The notes under the pieces are model-generated. The model was not told where the DNA came from and did no database searches. It was given only the letters and a program-made list of their open reading frames with translations. Positions 1-10,129 of a stretch of 64,000 nt of DNA are shown one piece after another. Where the stretch lies: the NCBI GenBank assembly GCA_949752735.1, contig OX457036.1, forward strand, positions 14,168,516-14,232,515, read 5' to 3'. Both the position numbers and the translations under genes were made by a program. Each line of letters starts with the position of its first letter. The stretch's first letter is position 1. The stretch comes from Lumbricus terrestris (Eukaryota; Annelida; Clitellata; Crassiclitellata; Lumbricidae).

Positions 1-360
1 GAGATGATGGATGTGCAGATGGATGATAAGATTGAATAATTTGGTGGATTAATGGTTCAGTAGTTTGATTAATGGTTAGGTGCAGGGCTTAAAGTGTGGC
101 TGGACGGTCATGGGCGGCATCCAGACATTTATTTTCAGTCCAACGCCGTTCTGCCACTTATTTGGACAGAAGAGCCAAAAGAAGTGACCGGCATCCATCC
201 AGGCACTTCTTTTTCAACACTTTAAGCATTGATTATGTGGATGAATGGATAAGTGTATGGCAGAATGGTTGGGTTAATGATCGACGGGTAAGTGGTCAGA
301 TAAATGAATGGGTCAAATGGTGAATTGATGAATGGTTGGATGGATGAATGGGCGAGTAGA
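1..360. repeat. Degenerate GGATGAATGG-type simple repeat with a small foldback
   Basis: The stretch is rich in variants of GGATGAATGGTT, the same composition as 10130-10880. Between 88 and 226 a foldback interrupts it: CTTAAAGTGT at 88-97 is mirrored by ACACTTTAAG at 217-226, with weaker inverted similarity inside. No target duplication is visible and no protein is recognisable. The foldback could be a small non-autonomous element inserted in the simple repeat. Confidence 0.5.
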
Positions 361-534
361 TTATAGATGGCTGAGTAAATGTGTGATTGGTTAAACTGCC
401 AAAGACGCTAGCGATCGTTTGTCCGGTGGCAGATTGTTTTACAGATGACAGGAAGCGTCCGACTCCATTAATTTGAGCTCATAGGGCCAGGACTTTTAAC
501 TTGCTGATCTACACATTTTATGAGTAGTTATAAA

Positions 535-690
535 TAGATTTGTGCAGTTCTAGAAGCACGTCTATGCAGTTAAAAAGTTGAAAAAGGTCATTGGCATTGT
601 CATCCTATTGGGAGTAATTTATCATGAATGATGGGAATGGAAGAAAGGAGTTTGTGGTTCTAAAAAATTCCATAACAGAAGCCTGTATAC
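535..690. repeat. Fragment of the GTGCAGTT-rich MITE family
   Basis: Words such as TTTGTGCAGTTCTAGAAG and GATGGGAATGGAAGAAAGGAG are shared, in the same order, with the right half of the element at 11198-11687 and, inverted, with the left end of the element at 60401-61624. The terminal CAGGGCT is not present here, so this is a truncated or decayed copy. Confidence 0.55.
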
Positions 691-2230
691 ATATATATAT
701 AGAGGACAGGCTAAATAACAGGATGGACGCTATTCCTTGCTGGGCATCGTGTAGGCCTAATCATATTTTATAAGCTAGATAGACTTATCAAGGCCTATCA
801 TTGTTCCTTACCTAGATAAAAAAAGGTTGAATGTTCAGAATAGCATACAGGCAATCTACATGCACCCATGCGTCTGCCTCAGGGATTCCAAATCCTCACA
901 TAGTCGCCAAAGTCAAAGAAAACTGATAAGGTGCAACGCTTCCTTAAAAATTGCAACGCTTAAAAAATTCTCTAATATCTACACATCACGCATCTGAAAA
1001 AAACATACGACTTGAATTTGCCATTGGCCTAACCTGGATCTTTATGTCGACTACAGTCTATAGGCCTACAGAAATCCCGAATAATTAATTAAAGGTTACA
1101 GACTTTCGAGCGAAAAGAGTTGATAGGCTAAGTCTTTAGGACTCGACGGCAAGTCTTTGCAATTAACCCGACTCCACGTTGAAAAAAGAGATATAATATT
1201 TATAAAATAACATAATTATTATTTAGATTCAGCACAAATCCAAAGCAACACTTTATTAACGTATGCTTCAATGTCTTCATACATCGAACAGCACAAACCT
1301 TCGTATTTAATTCCCAAAAAACTTCGACTAAAAAATGTCTTGCTGCGTCTGAACGTGTGTCTTTATTTAAAAAGTTTGATTCCTGAAAGCAAACGCTACT
1401 GTTGTCCTCTTTATCGAACATCGACAGCAACAAGTAGGCCTAATATTACTACATAGGCTTAAGTAAGAAAAATTAGAACTGATACACTTTATACTTAAAG
1501 TTCTTCATCACTGTAAAAGGCTTCTATTTCACAGGATCTCGTAACCACAACGCTACATTGAATTAGGAATTAAATATAGAAAGTAATCACAACTGGCAGT
1601 TTTAGGATTAAAATCGCCATTTTTGTTTATTGATCCAAAAATTTGCAAGCGATGCATCGAGTCGATCGCGACGATCAGTAAGTTGCTCCAAGCGGATGAG
1701 ATTCCTGCTCGGTTAAGAAAGTCTGCCCACAAACCAACAATTGACATGACGATTAGTCAATAAAAAAATACTCACTCATTTTCTTTGAGAGATTAGGCCT
1801 AATTGAACAAGTTGATATGAATTTTTTTAAATTATTAGTCGTATAACGCATCCAGCCTGTAGAATGTAGGCTAAGCGAAATTGCGGTTAAGATTGAATTA
1901 AGGTCATTAACTTAATTAGGTGTTTTAGCTAGAATATTTAACAGACGACTGACGTACCGGTAGGCTATAATAGGCCAAGCCTATACGCAGGTCAAAATCT
2001 AATGTTGCTAACATTAAGCCTACCATGTTGCAGCTGATGACTCATGAGATCTTATAGGCCCTATTATGCCTGACGTCTTAGTCGGTTACTTAGCCCAGTA
2101 GACTGAAAAATGAGCTAGACGCCACCCCTACCCAACCTTTTGCCCCCCACCCTTCGGCAACGCTTGTCAGTTTGTGAATCAATTGGTTCTACCCATCGCC
2201 GCCAAAATGCTGGTGTTAGGAACTAATGAT
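691..2230. other. No gene seen
   Basis: AT-rich intergenic DNA with a short TATATA run near 690 and scattered GTAGGCCTAC-like palindromes. The short open frames have no recognisable domain and no coding-like bias. Nothing else is supported. Confidence 0.5.
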
Positions 2231-2235
2231 GACCA

Positions 2236-2310
2236 TGTTGCTGCTGTTGTTGTTGTTGTCGTTGTTTTTGATGATAATGATGACGATGAGGACGACGATG
2301 AGGACGGTGA
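2236..2310. repeat. Compound trinucleotide repeat (GTT then GAT/GAC)
   Basis: A run of GTT/GCT triplets passes into GATGATAATGATGAC-type triplets. The apparent polyleucine, polyserine and polythreonine frames across it are products of this simple repeat, not genes. Confidence 0.85.
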
Positions 2311-2581
2311 TAATCCAGGGTGAAACACAGTCGTTAACACCGGCCAGGGCCGTAGCAACAAAGAGCGTGGCCCCCTCCGAGTATAATGTCCCGGGGCGGT
2401 GGGGCCACTTACAATGCAGAAACTGGTATGCGATGTAGGCTACGTAATTCTGTAACGTGCTTATTCTAAGTATTTTCGTTTGGCTAGTATAATTATTAAG
2501 CCCTAAATCTGATAATTATTTATTCTCTAAAATTTTTTCTAGAATTGGCATCAATTTAAAGTGCCCTGATCCAGTACTACA

Positions 2582-2813
2582 CAGTGGCGCCGCCAGGATT
2601 TCAGTTTTTGGGGGCTGTATTTTTGACCTTTTTTAGTCGTTTGGACGAAATCTTGGAAAAATGGTTCTTTTCATATCCGGCCAAATTGTCTGACAAGCCT
2701 CGCGCGTCGCGCGTACCTTTACGTAACAAATTGGGGGGAGCTAAAGGGGGGTAAATCGTCCAGGTATTTAATTTTTACATGGGAAAAATAGATGGCCCAT
2801 AGCGCCGCTACTG
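2582..2813. mobile_element. hAT-like MITE, CAGTGGCGSCGCC family
   Basis: The left end reads CAGTGGCGCCGCCAGGATTT. The right end, reverse-complemented, reads CAGTAGCGGCGCTATGG. Flanking 8-bp target duplications are GTACTACA (2574-2581) and GTACTGCA (2814-2821), one mismatch. An 8-bp duplication with a CAG-starting inverted repeat is typical of hAT elements. Its 232 bp hold no ORF, so it is non-autonomous. It carries the internal AAAAAAGGTC motif (inverted, near 2620-2640) common to other MITEs here. Family mates lie at 27962-28261 and 55684-55972. Confidence 0.85.
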
Positions 2814-2821
2814 GTACTGCA

Positions 2822-3605
2822 CATCTGAAAACTCTGCTACATTTTCAGCTGTCAAAATTTGGCTCTTAGGGCCCCTTACAATGAGAAACTGGAATGCGGA
2901 TTATGCGGTGTTTATAGTTATACAATATACAATGCTCATCTAACGTATACATAGGTCTACAGTGTGCATGCATTCAGTATTTACTGGTGCTGGAGTCTTT
3001 ACGACAGTGTATTCGAACATGAATTGTGCAATAGCGTCAATAAATGTCACTTTCCTATAGTTACGCCTTACATTTTTTGCAACTTTCCGGGGCCCCCTTT
3101 CTTGCGGGAGCCCCCTTCGGTCGGAGGGTACGGAGGGCGGTCGCTACGCCTCTGACACCGGCAGTAAATAAAACGCCAATAATTCTTGCTTACCGTTGGA
3201 AAATCTGAATAGCGATAAAAACACGTAGGCTTTAGCAGAACGAATCGCAAACACGCCAGATTTAAGCGTGGGTTTTCAAAACGAAAGCGGTTATGTAACA
3301 GATTGTAATCTGTGGTTAGTAAACAACCAGTGCCCGGGTGTCGAGCGACTGAAACATCTGCTCATCCATAGTCGCCTATTTAACCGGCCTCTTGATCTTG
3401 CTGCTTGTCTCTTTCTTGGTTTCTGATTGGTCAGCCCAAACATTAGGCCCAAGGCAGAAAGCATCAACCTGCGGGCCTAAAGGCCTACGATGCCTACAGG
3501 CGTGTAGCCTATAGCCTACCTATCGGATACAGGCCTGTGGTAAAAAACTGACCCAGTTTGGTCACGCTGGTAAAAGTGTATACTACACACACGAGTCTCT
3601 GTGGG
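2822..3605. other. No gene seen
   Basis: Intergenic. A short word block at 2868-2898 (GGGCCCCTTACAATGAGAAA) resembles 2402-2425, suggesting a small local duplication or two decayed copies of one repeat. A G/C-rich patch at 3085-3160 may be a MITE end but no partner was found. Confidence 0.4.
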
Positions 3606-3618
3606 TCCTTGTGGGGGC

Positions 3619-3833
3619 ATTGTTACATGTTTAACGACACTGCCATTTCGAAGATGATTAGTGTCGCCACGCCATTTAGGTCCCCGTGGACGGACCGTGC
3701 TAGCCCGAGATTTGAATCTCTGAAATAGCCACCTTCGGGAATCGAACCGCGACCCGCACGCTCTTTCACAGAGTGAATTGCGTGCAGACGCGCGGCCTTA
3801 CCGGTGTAGCCAAGCGAGCCAGTTTAATCAGCA
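3619..3833 (-). mobile_element. tRNA-derived SINE, full length, with 13-bp target duplication
   Basis: On the minus strand a tRNA-like head starts near 3824 and contains a B-box match GGTTCGATTCC (about 3750). It is followed by a body ending in CGAAATGGCAGTGTCGTTAA near 3630. The insertion is flanked by perfect 13-bp direct repeats TCCTTGTGGGGGC (3606-3618 and 3834-3846), as expected for LINE-mediated retroposition. The 3' body is shared with the SINE at 53921-54138 and with fragments at 27715-27800 (+) and 51480-51540 (-). Confidence 0.85.
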
Positions 3834-4084
3834 TCCTTGTGGGGGCGGTGGTGAAGGATTTAAATACCACCATTTGACTGGAGAATAAGCAGGGTCGAGG
3901 TCACATGAAAAATCGCTATTTAAAACCCTTTACATAGACATATACATGTAGGCCTAATCCTATATCGCGCGACTCGCTTCAAACTGCAGGTTGTACCGTA
4001 AGCTTAATTCTAATATTCAACAATATTAGTGGCCAACCTGTAAACAGAGTGAGAATTGATGGGTGCTGGGGGTTCAACCCCCAG

Positions 4085-4165
4085 TCTTTCTTAGGACGTC
4101 ATAGTAAAGTCCTTATTGCCCACCCCAGGTCCACATAAATCAACGTCTGACCCCAATTTTTGTTA
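4085..4165. repeat. Dispersed repeat copy, shared with 10880-10950
   Basis: The block containing CCACATAAATCAACGTCTGA and a following TCTCATACT occurs here and at 10880-10960 in the same order. Its nature is unknown; it may be the tail of a retroposon. Confidence 0.5.
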
Positions 4166-4371
4166 TTGTTTTTCTACAGCTCTCATACTGCCTGTAGTCT
4201 AAGTATTCACTTTCTTTCTATAGGCCTATCGACCGAGTGAAGACGACCCATTAGTCATTTATCAATGAATTACCCTTCCTTATCGGTGCCTGAGTTCCTC
4301 GTCATTTAAAAAATTGAGAACATCCGAACACGAACCATGCTATTGAGAAAAATATGCATGTAAGTGCACTT

Positions 4372-4985
4372 GTTAAAGCGCCCCTTGGATATTTCTACTC
4401 AGAAACGCTCCCGACTACAGCGCGGACACTGAATCGGAGTTTCACGCCGAAACGCTGAGAAATTGTGAGAGAAGGACTTGCCCAAGGTCCCTACGCGACG
4501 ACTTGATGTGGACTCGAACCTTCAACCCTCCGGCTGAAAGGCAACGAACGTATACCAACCAAGGGCGGATACAGAAATTTTTGAAGGGGGGCCAAAATTT
4601 TTGGTCTTGTTGGTGGGACAGAGGAAAAATTTCGTTGCGCCGCCGAAAAACATGACGAACTTTTTTTTAGTCATCGACCAATTTTCCGGGAAAAAGATAC
4701 CAACTCATCCGCCAAAAAAGTTGATGACTTTTTTTTCTTTTTTTTCTTTTTTTTATCGACTAATTTTTCGAGAAAAGAAGATGCCATTTTCGAACGGGGG
4801 AGCCACGTCCCGTACGATTTTTTAATACGGGGGGCCAGATGTCCTGTTTTTCTCTCCCACTACATGTGTTTAATGGCTTCTTGAAACCAAATGGGGGGGC
4901 CACGTTCCATGCAATTTTTAAATGGGGGGATGGCCGGATTGGCCCCCCTGGATCCGCCCCTGATACCAACTACACCACCACTCAT
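4372..4985 (-). mobile_element. tRNA-derived SINE interrupted by a MITE
   Basis: The minus strand of 4372-4559 matches the SINE at 33727-33943 block by block: CGTTGCCTT, a B-box GGTTCGAGTCC, then CGCGTAGGGACCTTGGGCAA, then a 3' part ending in AAGGGGCGCTTTAAC. The 5' head resumes at 4971-4985 after the 4560-4962 insertion. The tail resembles the 3' ends of the CR1/L2-like LINEs in this window, implying borrowed LINE machinery. Confidence 0.8.
4560..4962. mobile_element. hAT-like MITE, CARGGGCGGATMCAG family
   Basis: The left end is CAAGGGCGGATACAGAAATT; the right end reverse-complemented is CAGGGGCGGATCCAGGGGG. Perfect 8-bp duplications ATACCAAC lie at 4552-4559 and 4963-4970, inside a SINE. 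It is 403 bp long and has no coding capacity. Two further members are at 15738-16014 and 31092-31462. All three carry the internal ACTAAAAAAGGTC motif or its complement. Confidence 0.88.
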
Positions 4986-5039
4986 TCTTAAAATAACTGG
5001 GACCAGACTCTGATAAACGTGAAATCGGGTCTGCAAAGA

Positions 5040-5125
5040 CTTTCCGGTCGATTCCTAAAAACTAGGTATCGAACCTACACCCGTCCTCCCGGCAATCCTC
5101 ACCTGGGTGTAGCTTAATTCTATCG
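5040..5125 (-). mobile_element. tRNA-like SINE head fragment
   Basis: The minus strand contains a B-box-like GGTTCGATACC (about 5070) preceded by a tRNA-like stretch with GGGAGGACGGGTG and a plausible A-box region near 5110. The body was not followed with confidence. It could also be a decayed tRNA pseudogene. Confidence 0.45.
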
Positions 5126-5798
5126 CTCCACGCAGGTTATTGGTGCGCTAAGTCGGAATCACGGTGCATAAATCAGTTCAATTTATGGATTAGGAATGCT
5201 TGAATTGCACACCCATGGCACAACCTGTTTCTCATTTATGATCTGACCTACTGAATGTTGACTTGGCCTCATTTTTATTGCTAGTTTACTAGACGCTACC
5301 ATTGAGCAGTGTAAGAATTGTGGAAACATTACTGAGGAGGGGGCGGTGATTGGACCATTATCCGCTTGAAATTTGGGTGTAAAAACAGACTTCGCCATGG
5401 GGCTCTAAGAAAGACTTCGGGAATTGAAACCCCCAACCCCCGGCATTTCTCGTCCTGCCATTGAGTGATGTCCACGGCACGCATTATGATATCCACACTA
5501 TAATTATTATTATTCATAATTAATTATAATTATTGAACATGGAGCTTAGTTCTTCCCGTGCTGGTCTGTAGGCCTACATCTGGCGATGCACTTGTTGCGT
5601 TGCTTCTGTTGCGTAGATATCTTTAACCAGACGAGCTGCAAGCCCACCACGGAACCATCCTCCTTTATACTTGCTTGTGACAGGCTCAGGCTATCATAAG
5701 ATATCCTGCTGTCACAGTGCTGTGGTATAGCTATTAACTATATCATATTAGGTATTATATTATGGATTGATCTACCTGTTCAAAGCGAAACGGTTAGC
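5126..5798. other. No gene seen
   Basis: Intergenic sequence without a recognisable repeat or coding region. Confidence 0.4.
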
Positions 5799-5924
5799 GA
5801 TAATACCATAGATGTAAAAAAAACGATGAAAATAAAATAAAAAAACGGTAAAAACGTCGTTTTTTTCGAAATAATAAAAAACGACAAAAAAACGATACAA
5901 AACGGAAACGGAAAATAATTTGCC

Positions 5925-6796
5925 GGTACTTGTCGGTTAATTCACCTGCAGAATTTTTGTCTGTGTACCTTGTCGGTTAGTTCACCTGCGGAATCTGCCA
6001 TATTTTTACTCAATGTTTTTAGTGACGTAATGTGATGGTGACATCCGATGAACTTAGGGCACGTGTTTATATCATTTCGGACGCCATGAACGCCATGAAT
6101 GTATAAAAAAACTTGAATCCAGCTTCCATTTCTCAAGTGTTTTATCATTTATCCGGCATCCATTTAAGATACAATTGAATTTGGATTGGTGAAAATGTCC
6201 TTCCTTAAATTGGAACTGGATTGATGAAAGTGTCCTTGCTTAAATTGGAGCCGGATGGATGAAAATCTTCTTGCTTAAATTGGAGCTGGATTGATGAAAG
6301 CATTCTCGCTTAAATTGGAGCCTGGTTGATGAAAATGTTCTTGCGTATAATGGAGCTGGATTGATGAAAATAACTGTTGGTTGAACAGAGACTGGATTTA
6401 ATATCGCTTGATAAATGGAAGCTTGATTGAGGTATTTTTATATCTTAAAAAGAAGCTGAATTAATGATAAAACGCTTGAGAAATGGAAGCTGGATTAAGA
6501 TATTTTTATACCTTAAATAGAAGATGGATGAAGGTATTTCTATATCTGAAATGGAAGCTGGATTAAGGTATTTTTATATGTGAAATGGAAGCTGGATTAG
6601 GGTATTTTTATATGTGAAGTGGAAGCTGGATCAAGGTCAATGTTCCTAATTTGAAAAGTTCCTTTCACTGTCTATGTTAAATGCGGACAGCGAATCTATT
6701 AAACTTGCGATATAACCAACAGGTGAATTAATTTTTGCATGTAAGATTGCGTATAAAGGGTTTCGGTGTCTGCAGGTGAATTAACCGACAAGTACC
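5925..6796. mobile_element. Nested TIR element carrying a minisatellite
   Basis: Inverted ends begin GGTACTTGTCGGTTAATTCA on both sides and match for about 27 bp. The 8-bp duplications AATTTGCC are perfect (5917-5924 and 6797-6804). Copy 2 of the host element (57247-58036) gives the empty site. A second, diverged copy of the terminal sequence lies just inside the left end (5967-5995). The interior is mostly a ~35-bp tandem repeat. A GG start with 8-bp duplication fits Merlin-like elements as well as some hAT; no transposase is present to decide. Confidence 0.88.
6178..6645. repeat. ~35-bp minisatellite (GGAGCTGGATTGATGAAA type)
   Basis: Roughly a dozen diverged units of AAATTGGAGCTGGATTGATG plus a TTCTTGCTT spacer. 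In the right half the spacer changes to GGTATTTTTATAT. The same monomer forms the array at 60774-61440 inside a different element. Confidence 0.88.
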
Positions 6797-7493
6797 AATT
6801 TGCCTTTGTTACATCTGAAATTTCATTTTCAGCTTACAAACCTTAATTGCTTATGCAATTTTATTAAGAAACTGCAAATAACACAACTTTATTATTAGGC
6901 CAAAATAATTGGTATAAGTAACATTAATCTATCACAGTTATTTTTTCTTATAACTTTCGTTTAATAAGAAATTCGGACAAATTAAAGGTTTTGAAATCTT
7001 TTCAAATTTAAATTGTAAACATAAGTCCACATTAGGCTATAAGTTTATGCTGATCGACATAACAATTAAAATCTAAGCAGAAGCAAAAACCACAGATGTT
7101 TATTAAATTATATATTGTACATTATTTTGTGCTTAAAATTGCTACTTATAAATATTAATAGTTATGCCCAAGAATTTTATATCAAAATAACTCTTAGAAA
7201 TTTAATTTCTTGTAGGGATCTACTACATGTATTTCTCAAAATTATGACTTAAACAATTACATATAGACCCTACAGTTAGCTGCATCCTTGAGAGTACGGT
7301 GAAAACGTATGGAATATAAGACAAAACTTAAATTAAGGAAAATAATATTAGACAGTAAATAATTAAATAAAGTTACATAAAAATCGGAAAAAAAGATTAA
7401 AAAAAACGATGGGAAAAATAAAATACGAAAAAACGACGTTTTTTGGGAGAGAATAAAAAACGAAAAAAAGTTTTTTACAACTATGGATAATAC

Positions 7494-8620
7494 CAACCGC
7501 TTGAACTGCCCGATCTGGTACATTTCCCCAATGTTATGCCTTATACCCAAATTCTCAGCCGTACCTGGTTAGATGGTAACACGATGGTGTTACCGTATTT
7601 CAACAGCTCCTATCAAGGCTCCTATCAGAGACGATTTGACGTGCTAGATGCCATGAGCAAGTGATCAGTTGGTCACATGGTTGCAGCTATTCTAGTGCGG
7701 TATGGATGCAACTGAAAAACCCAATATAACCGGTGGTTAAAGTGACTGTGTACTTTGGAAGCGAGAAACCAAAAGGCCCACGTGTTTAGCACTGGGCGGC
7801 TCAAATGGAATTGCCAGTGATTGTGCAATAATCTGTTTGGCCTCATGCTGACGCCAGCTTTCAAATGCATAGCAAACAAGAGTTACGGAAATTCCGCGAC
7901 CAAAAATTTCGCTGTTGGTCTATGCTTCCCTATAATTATGATCCCGCTGTTGGTGTTCGCATAGGCTATTTAAACGCGCCGACAAAGTTTCCTAAAAAGA
8001 CTTTTGACATGAACGGCGTTACCTGCAAGACGACATCGTTAGCCAGCGGCGTTTCACTTAATCCACAGTTTGGAAGTGAAAGCTAAAACGAGAGGCTACG
8101 CAAGATGCCGGTGTCAACAACACGGCCCGTCGAAAGATGTCGTTAAACACCCGCTGTTTTCCGTACTAAGCTGGTGTTTATCGTGACCTCTTTGCGAATT
8201 GTGGGCTGTTTGTGTTGAAAAGTCATACAGGAATTGATTGATAATATTATTGTAAGTCTCTGAGAACTAAAAATTAATTAATGCAGACGAGCTATGAAAG
8301 AAGGACTAGGAGACAAACTGGTCGGTGGACGAGGCGAAGTTAATCAAAATTAATGGTAGAAGAAAACAGACGAAGGCTACTGATAGAAAACGAGTTATGC
8401 ATTGTTTAAAGAAGATAATCAAGACGGCCTGGAGAAACACACAGGACGAAGACATTCAGGGAAGCTGACTAATATAAAAGACGGACTGATGAATGAGAGA
8501 ATGGATGTACGACCGATCACTATAGATGGCTGAATGTGTATCTGTTTTGAGGATTGGATAAGTGGATGGATTGCAAGTGTAACGTATGCATTTTTCATTC
8601 GAAACTGAAGACACACCTTT
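7494..8620. other. No gene seen
   Basis: Intergenic. Short frames in 7673-8086 overlap on both strands and show no domain. 8280-8580 has a mild GGATGAATG-like bias. Confidence 0.4.
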
Positions 8621-8629
8621 CCATGAACG

Positions 8630-9877
8630 GGTTTGCGACGAACGCCCGATTGTCCAGGTCCCCGATTACCCTTTCCCCGATACAAACTCCCCGATTACAA
8701 ACTCCCCGATAGGCCCAAATCCCCGACAGGCCCAAGTCCCCGATTGGTGATTTAATCTACACGTAAGACCATTTAGTGTCAGTCTGTATAGGCTAAAGAG
8801 GGTGACACCAATCGTCTTGGCCTTATCGGTAGACGGAAACAGAGTTGAATAAAGGCAAAGCCAGTTAGATTAATGTAAATAATATTTTTACTTGTGTACG
8901 TGCACCAATATGTAATTTGAATTCCTCACTGCACGCTGAATTCAGAAGACAGCTATAAGAGAATTGTCCACAAACTACTTCAAAATATTTTAAAATATTC
9001 AAAATATACTTGTCTACTTGCTAAGGCAGAGAAGTTTTTCAAAAATGCAAGCGCATTAGCCTATATCCCTTATATTACTGCGGCACACTGGGCATGTTTT
9101 GCTGATTCCCCTTGTTGATGGTGCGCCAAAAAGAACATTAATACAAGAACTGCATGCACAGTGCCCGCATGGGATAATAGCTGTATCTGATCTTGCGCAT
9201 TTGCAAACAGGGCACTCTGCAGAGATAGTTGTTTCTGGTGCCGACTCATTTGCTGGCGATGCACTAACTGCTCCTGCCGATGCTGGCAATGCAGGTACTT
9301 CTGGTACTGCATCTGGTCTTATTGCATCTGGTCGAACTGGTATTGGTCTTGCTATTGTTGCTGGTGCTCTCGATCTTATTTCTGTTCTTGGTCTTACTGA
9401 TCTGGCTCTTGTCGTCGTCGCCGCAGTTGTCGATGCTGCTGCTCTGCGCGAAGGTAAATCGCGTAGACAACGACGGCGGTTTGGTGTCGCTACAACTGCT
9501 ACATTTGCAACATCTCCTGCAGCATTGGCATCAATAGAATCAGTAACAGCTGTCGGCACATTATACTTCGAAAATGTGTATGCAACGGAACGCAAAAAAG
9601 TGGAAATGTCTTGGGCCTGTGACATGTGACAAGTGACATGCAATAGGCCTGCGTGAACGACATTATGAAGCCTATACAGACTGACACTAAATGGTCTTAC
9701 GTGTAGATTAAATCACCAATCGGGGACTTGGGCCTGTCGGGGACTTGGGATTAGTTGCATATTCGGGGACTTGGGTCTGTCGGGGTGTTGGGCCTATCGG
9801 GGAGTTTGTAATCGGGGAGTTTGTATCGGGGAAAGGGTAATCGGGGACCTGGACAATCGGGCGTTCGTCGTGCTCCC
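8630..9877. mobile_element. Long-TIR element carrying a RING-finger ORF (Mutator-like candidate)
   Basis: A left arm (8636-8794, 159 bp) and right arm (9669-9870, 202 bp) are inverted copies, near identical apart from an extra ~43 bp in the right arm. Both are built of TCCCCGATT-type words. Direct repeats CCATGAACG (8621-8629 and 9878-9886) flank the element as a 9-bp target duplication, and the outermost bases begin GG on both ends (GGTTTG / GGGAGCA). Long TIRs with a 9-bp duplication are typical of Mutator-like elements, which are known to carry host gene pieces. No transposase is seen. The only credible gene inside is the RING ORF at 9056-9643 (-). Confidence 0.75.
9056..9643 (-). CDS. RING-finger protein, intronless, 195 aa
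   Basis: The C-terminal ~55 residues form a C3HC4 RING: CPVC, an 11-residue spacer, CGH, CACSSC, a 17-residue loop, then CPVCRS, ending ten residues or fewer before the stop. RING domains of this kind bind two zinc ions and recruit E2 enzymes, so the likely role is E3 ubiquitin ligase. The first ~130 residues are Ala/Arg/Pro-rich and low in complexity, with no BIR or membrane segment seen. A second in-frame Met at residue 7 is an alternative start. The gene lies wholly between the two inverted arms of the 8630-9877 element and has no visible intron, suggesting retrogene or transposon capture. A long open frame on the opposite strand is a shadow of its composition. Whether it is expressed is unknown. 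Confidence 0.65.
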   Translation of the reverse strand: MHVTCHMSQAQDISTFLRSVAYTFSKYNVPTAVTDSIDANAAGDVANVAVVATPNRRRCLRDLPSRRAAASTTAATTTRARSVRPRTEIRSRAPATIARPIPVRPDAIRPDAVPEVPALPASAGAVSASPANESAPETTISAECPVCKCARSDTAIIPCGHCACSSCINVLFGAPSTRGISKTCPVCRSNIRDIG

Positions 9878-9886
9878 CCATGAACG

Positions 9887-10039
9887 CTTACCCTGTCTCA
9901 TCTGGTCCTCCACCTTCCACTTCCCGACCCAGACGACACCCGCCTTAGTGGCTGTTCCGCCCCTGTAATCCTATGGTAACTCGACCCGGACCACCATGGA
10001 CCATTCTTAAGGACAACTCTTTTTGAGTCAACGCAGCGC
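9887..10039. other. No gene seen
   Basis: Flank of the RING element; nothing recognisable. Confidence 0.3.
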
Positions 10040-10112
10040 TCGTGAATAAACTGGTGCCCCGCGCTTGGCTTTCGAGTGGCGCTTTAGAAATTTGGAGATT
10101 CCGATTACGATG
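10040..10112 (+). repeat. Dispersed retroposon tail, GTGAATAAACTGGTGCCC family
   Basis: The block CGTGAATAAACTGGTGCCC ... TGGCTTTCGAGTGGCGCTTT ... AGAAATTTGGAGATT followed by GATTACG recurs in the window. Other copies: 20066-20135 (+), 26590-26665 (+), 41974-42005 (-), 49886-49945 (-), 56092-56145 (-) and 62778-62830 (-). The GATTAY-type tail and recurrent 3' structure suggest the 3' end of a SINE or LINE. Confidence 0.65.
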
Positions 10113-10129
10113 TAGAAGTTGGTTGGATA

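Larger units (their letters stand above)
5807..7485. mobile_element. Non-autonomous hAT-like element, CATAGATGTAAAAA family, copy 1
   Basis: Ends are CATAGATGTAAAAAAAACG on the left and, reverse-complemented, CATAGTTGTAAAAAACTTTT on the right, with perfect 8-bp duplications GATAATAC at 5799-5806 and 7486-7493. The interior is very A/T-rich with many CGTTTTTT/AAAAAACG words and encodes nothing recognisable. It is interrupted by a second element at 5925-6796. Copy 2 at 57247-58036 lacks that insertion and is otherwise closely similar through the interior. Confidence 0.85.

Noticed and set aside
2179..2438. Frames rich in Leu, Thr or Ser
   Set aside because: They come from the GTT/GAT trinucleotide run.
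4601..4969. Phe/Lys-rich frames on both strands
   Set aside because: Contained in a MITE with perfect target duplication.
9099..9629. 176-codon plus-strand frame opposite the RING ORF
   Set aside because: Mirrors the RING coding strand's composition; no domain, and the minus frame has a clear zinc-ligand pattern.
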